From Synechococcales cyanobacterium PMM_0002 (GTDB lineage: Bacteria > Cyanobacteriota > Cyanobacteriia > Elainellales > Elainellaceae): a stretch of 6,030 nt of DNA. A model generated the notes under the pieces. It made no database searches. It was not told the DNA's origin and saw only the letters and a program-made list of their open reading frames with translations. Positions within the stretch are counted from its first letter, which is position 1; every line of letters starts with the position of its first letter. The DNA is taken from positions 1-6,030 of the forward strand of contig CASBQX010000276.1 of NCBI GenBank assembly GCA_949127925.1, read 5' to 3'. The position numbers and the translations under genes were made by a program. Below, in pieces: positions 5,763-6,030 of the stretch.

Positions 5763-5940
5763 GCTGAACCACTAGCGGCAGGGCGAACAAATCGGGCGAT
5801 CGCACTTTTACGTCGGCAACCCCAGGGGGATAGATCCCCGGCTTTTTCAAAAAGCCGGGGATCTGCGGTGCCAGGTAAGCGATCGTTAGAAGGGTGATTT
5901 GGATGTAGAAAAGAGCGTTGCAATAAAGCTTTAAAAATTC
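5749..5940 (-). pseudogene. Possible remnant: minus-strand open frame without a start codon
   Basis: The minus strand is open for 63 codons from just after a TGA (5941-5943) to a TGA at 5749-5751, and its end overlaps the last codons of dam. It contains no ATG. Its last third reads ADVKVRSPDLFALPLVVQ, which looks protein-like. The palindrome at 5832-5864 sits inside in frame. I do not recognise a family. It could be the tail of a decayed gene or chance. Confidence 0.15.
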
Positions 5941-6030
5941 TCAGGACTGACTCTTGCTACAGTCTACAAGTCTTTGCGAGAGAGAAGATACTTTCCTCCA
6001 AGACCCGACCCCACCAACCACCAACAACCC
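5763..6030. other. Region downstream of dam, no confident gene
   Basis: 268 bp to the window edge. It holds a HIP1 site (5796-5803), a perfect palindrome (5832-5864), a near-HIP1 GCGATCGT (5878-5885), an AT-rich stretch (5918-5940) and a C/A-rich end (6004-6030). A TGCTACAGT at 5955-5963 resembles an extended -10 for a gene beyond the edge, but no matching -35 is present. A minus-strand open frame across 5749-5940 is discussed separately. Confidence 0.5.
5832..5864. repeat. Perfect 33-bp palindrome, possible terminator or dispersed cyanobacterial repeat
   Basis: AGATCCCCGGCTTTTT (5832-5847) and its exact reverse complement (5849-5864) are separated by a single C. As RNA it makes a hairpin of about 15 bp with a 3-nt loop. 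It lies 69 bp after the dam stop, so it may end that transcript, but no T-run follows the stem on either strand. From memory, similar GATCCCCGGC palindromes are common between genes in cyanobacteria, so a dispersed repeat is the alternative. Each arm carries a GATC. GGGGAT (5826-5831) just upstream could pair with part of the left arm instead. Confidence 0.75.

Larger units (their letters stand above)
718..5803. repeat. HIP1 octamers GCGATCGC, 14 dispersed copies
   Basis: Perfect copies start at 718, 1296, 1473, 1758, 2157, 2364, 2676, 3021, 3276, 3603, 3751, 4837, 5158 and 5796. HIP1 is a highly over-represented palindrome in many cyanobacterial genomes and contains GATC and CGATCG, both known adenine-methylase or cytosine-methylase targets in cyanobacteria. 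Copies are absent from 3759 to 4836, which covers rbfA and DUF751. Confidence 0.9.

Noticed and set aside
5865..6030. tRNA or small RNA gene
   Set aside because: No cloverleaf, conserved T-loop or strong stem could be found; only a weak GACTG/CAGTC pairing (5945-5964) with a 10-nt loop.

Overview
The window is cyanobacterial. It carries at least 14 perfect copies of the HIP1 octamer GCGATCGC in 6 kb (about 0.1 expected by chance), and its gene families point the same way: a cyanobacterial ethylene-receptor-type histidine kinase, a DUF751/Ycf33 membrane protein, RbfA and a Dam-type orphan adenine methylase. The genus cannot be fixed from the sequence.

Layout: 1-182 is a leader with a small hairpin and a weak promoter candidate. 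A large hybrid histidine kinase follows on the plus strand (183-2300): three membrane helices of the ETR1 copper/ethylene-binding type, coiled coil, PAS, HisKA/HATPase and a fused receiver. It converges, with only a 29-bp gap, on a minus-strand cluster read in the order DUF751/ycf33 (4738-4541), rbfA (4512-4018) and a NagZ-like family 3 glycoside hydrolase (3973-2330). Gaps of 28 and 44 bp suggest one transcript starting from a perfect TATAAT at 4781-4786. On the other side of this divergent control region a Dam-family DNA adenine methyltransferase runs on the plus strand (4959-5762). The last 268 bp hold no confident gene; they contain a perfect 33-bp palindrome, a HIP1 site, and a minus-strand open frame with no start codon that may be a remnant.

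How the genes relate: the kinase is a stand-alone sensor with no response-regulator gene beside it in this window. The DUF751-rbfA-GH3 cluster joins a small membrane protein, a 30S ribosome maturation factor and a probable cell-wall sugar hydrolase; the functional link is not evident, and shared transcription is an inference. The methylase has no restriction partner here. If it recognises GATC, as Dam homologues do, every HIP1 site is a potential substrate, including the one inside its own presumed promoter.

I saw no clear undescribed system such as a defence island, CRISPR array or mobile element. The most interesting places are the divergent control region (13-bp-period direct repeat plus HIP1/GATC in the putative promoter spacer of the methylase gene), the hybrid architecture of the ethylene-type receptor, a telomere-like G-tract in its ATPase G2 box, the pentapeptide-repeat tail of RbfA, and a tandem duplication that creates a mini-ORF overlapping the GH3 start codon.
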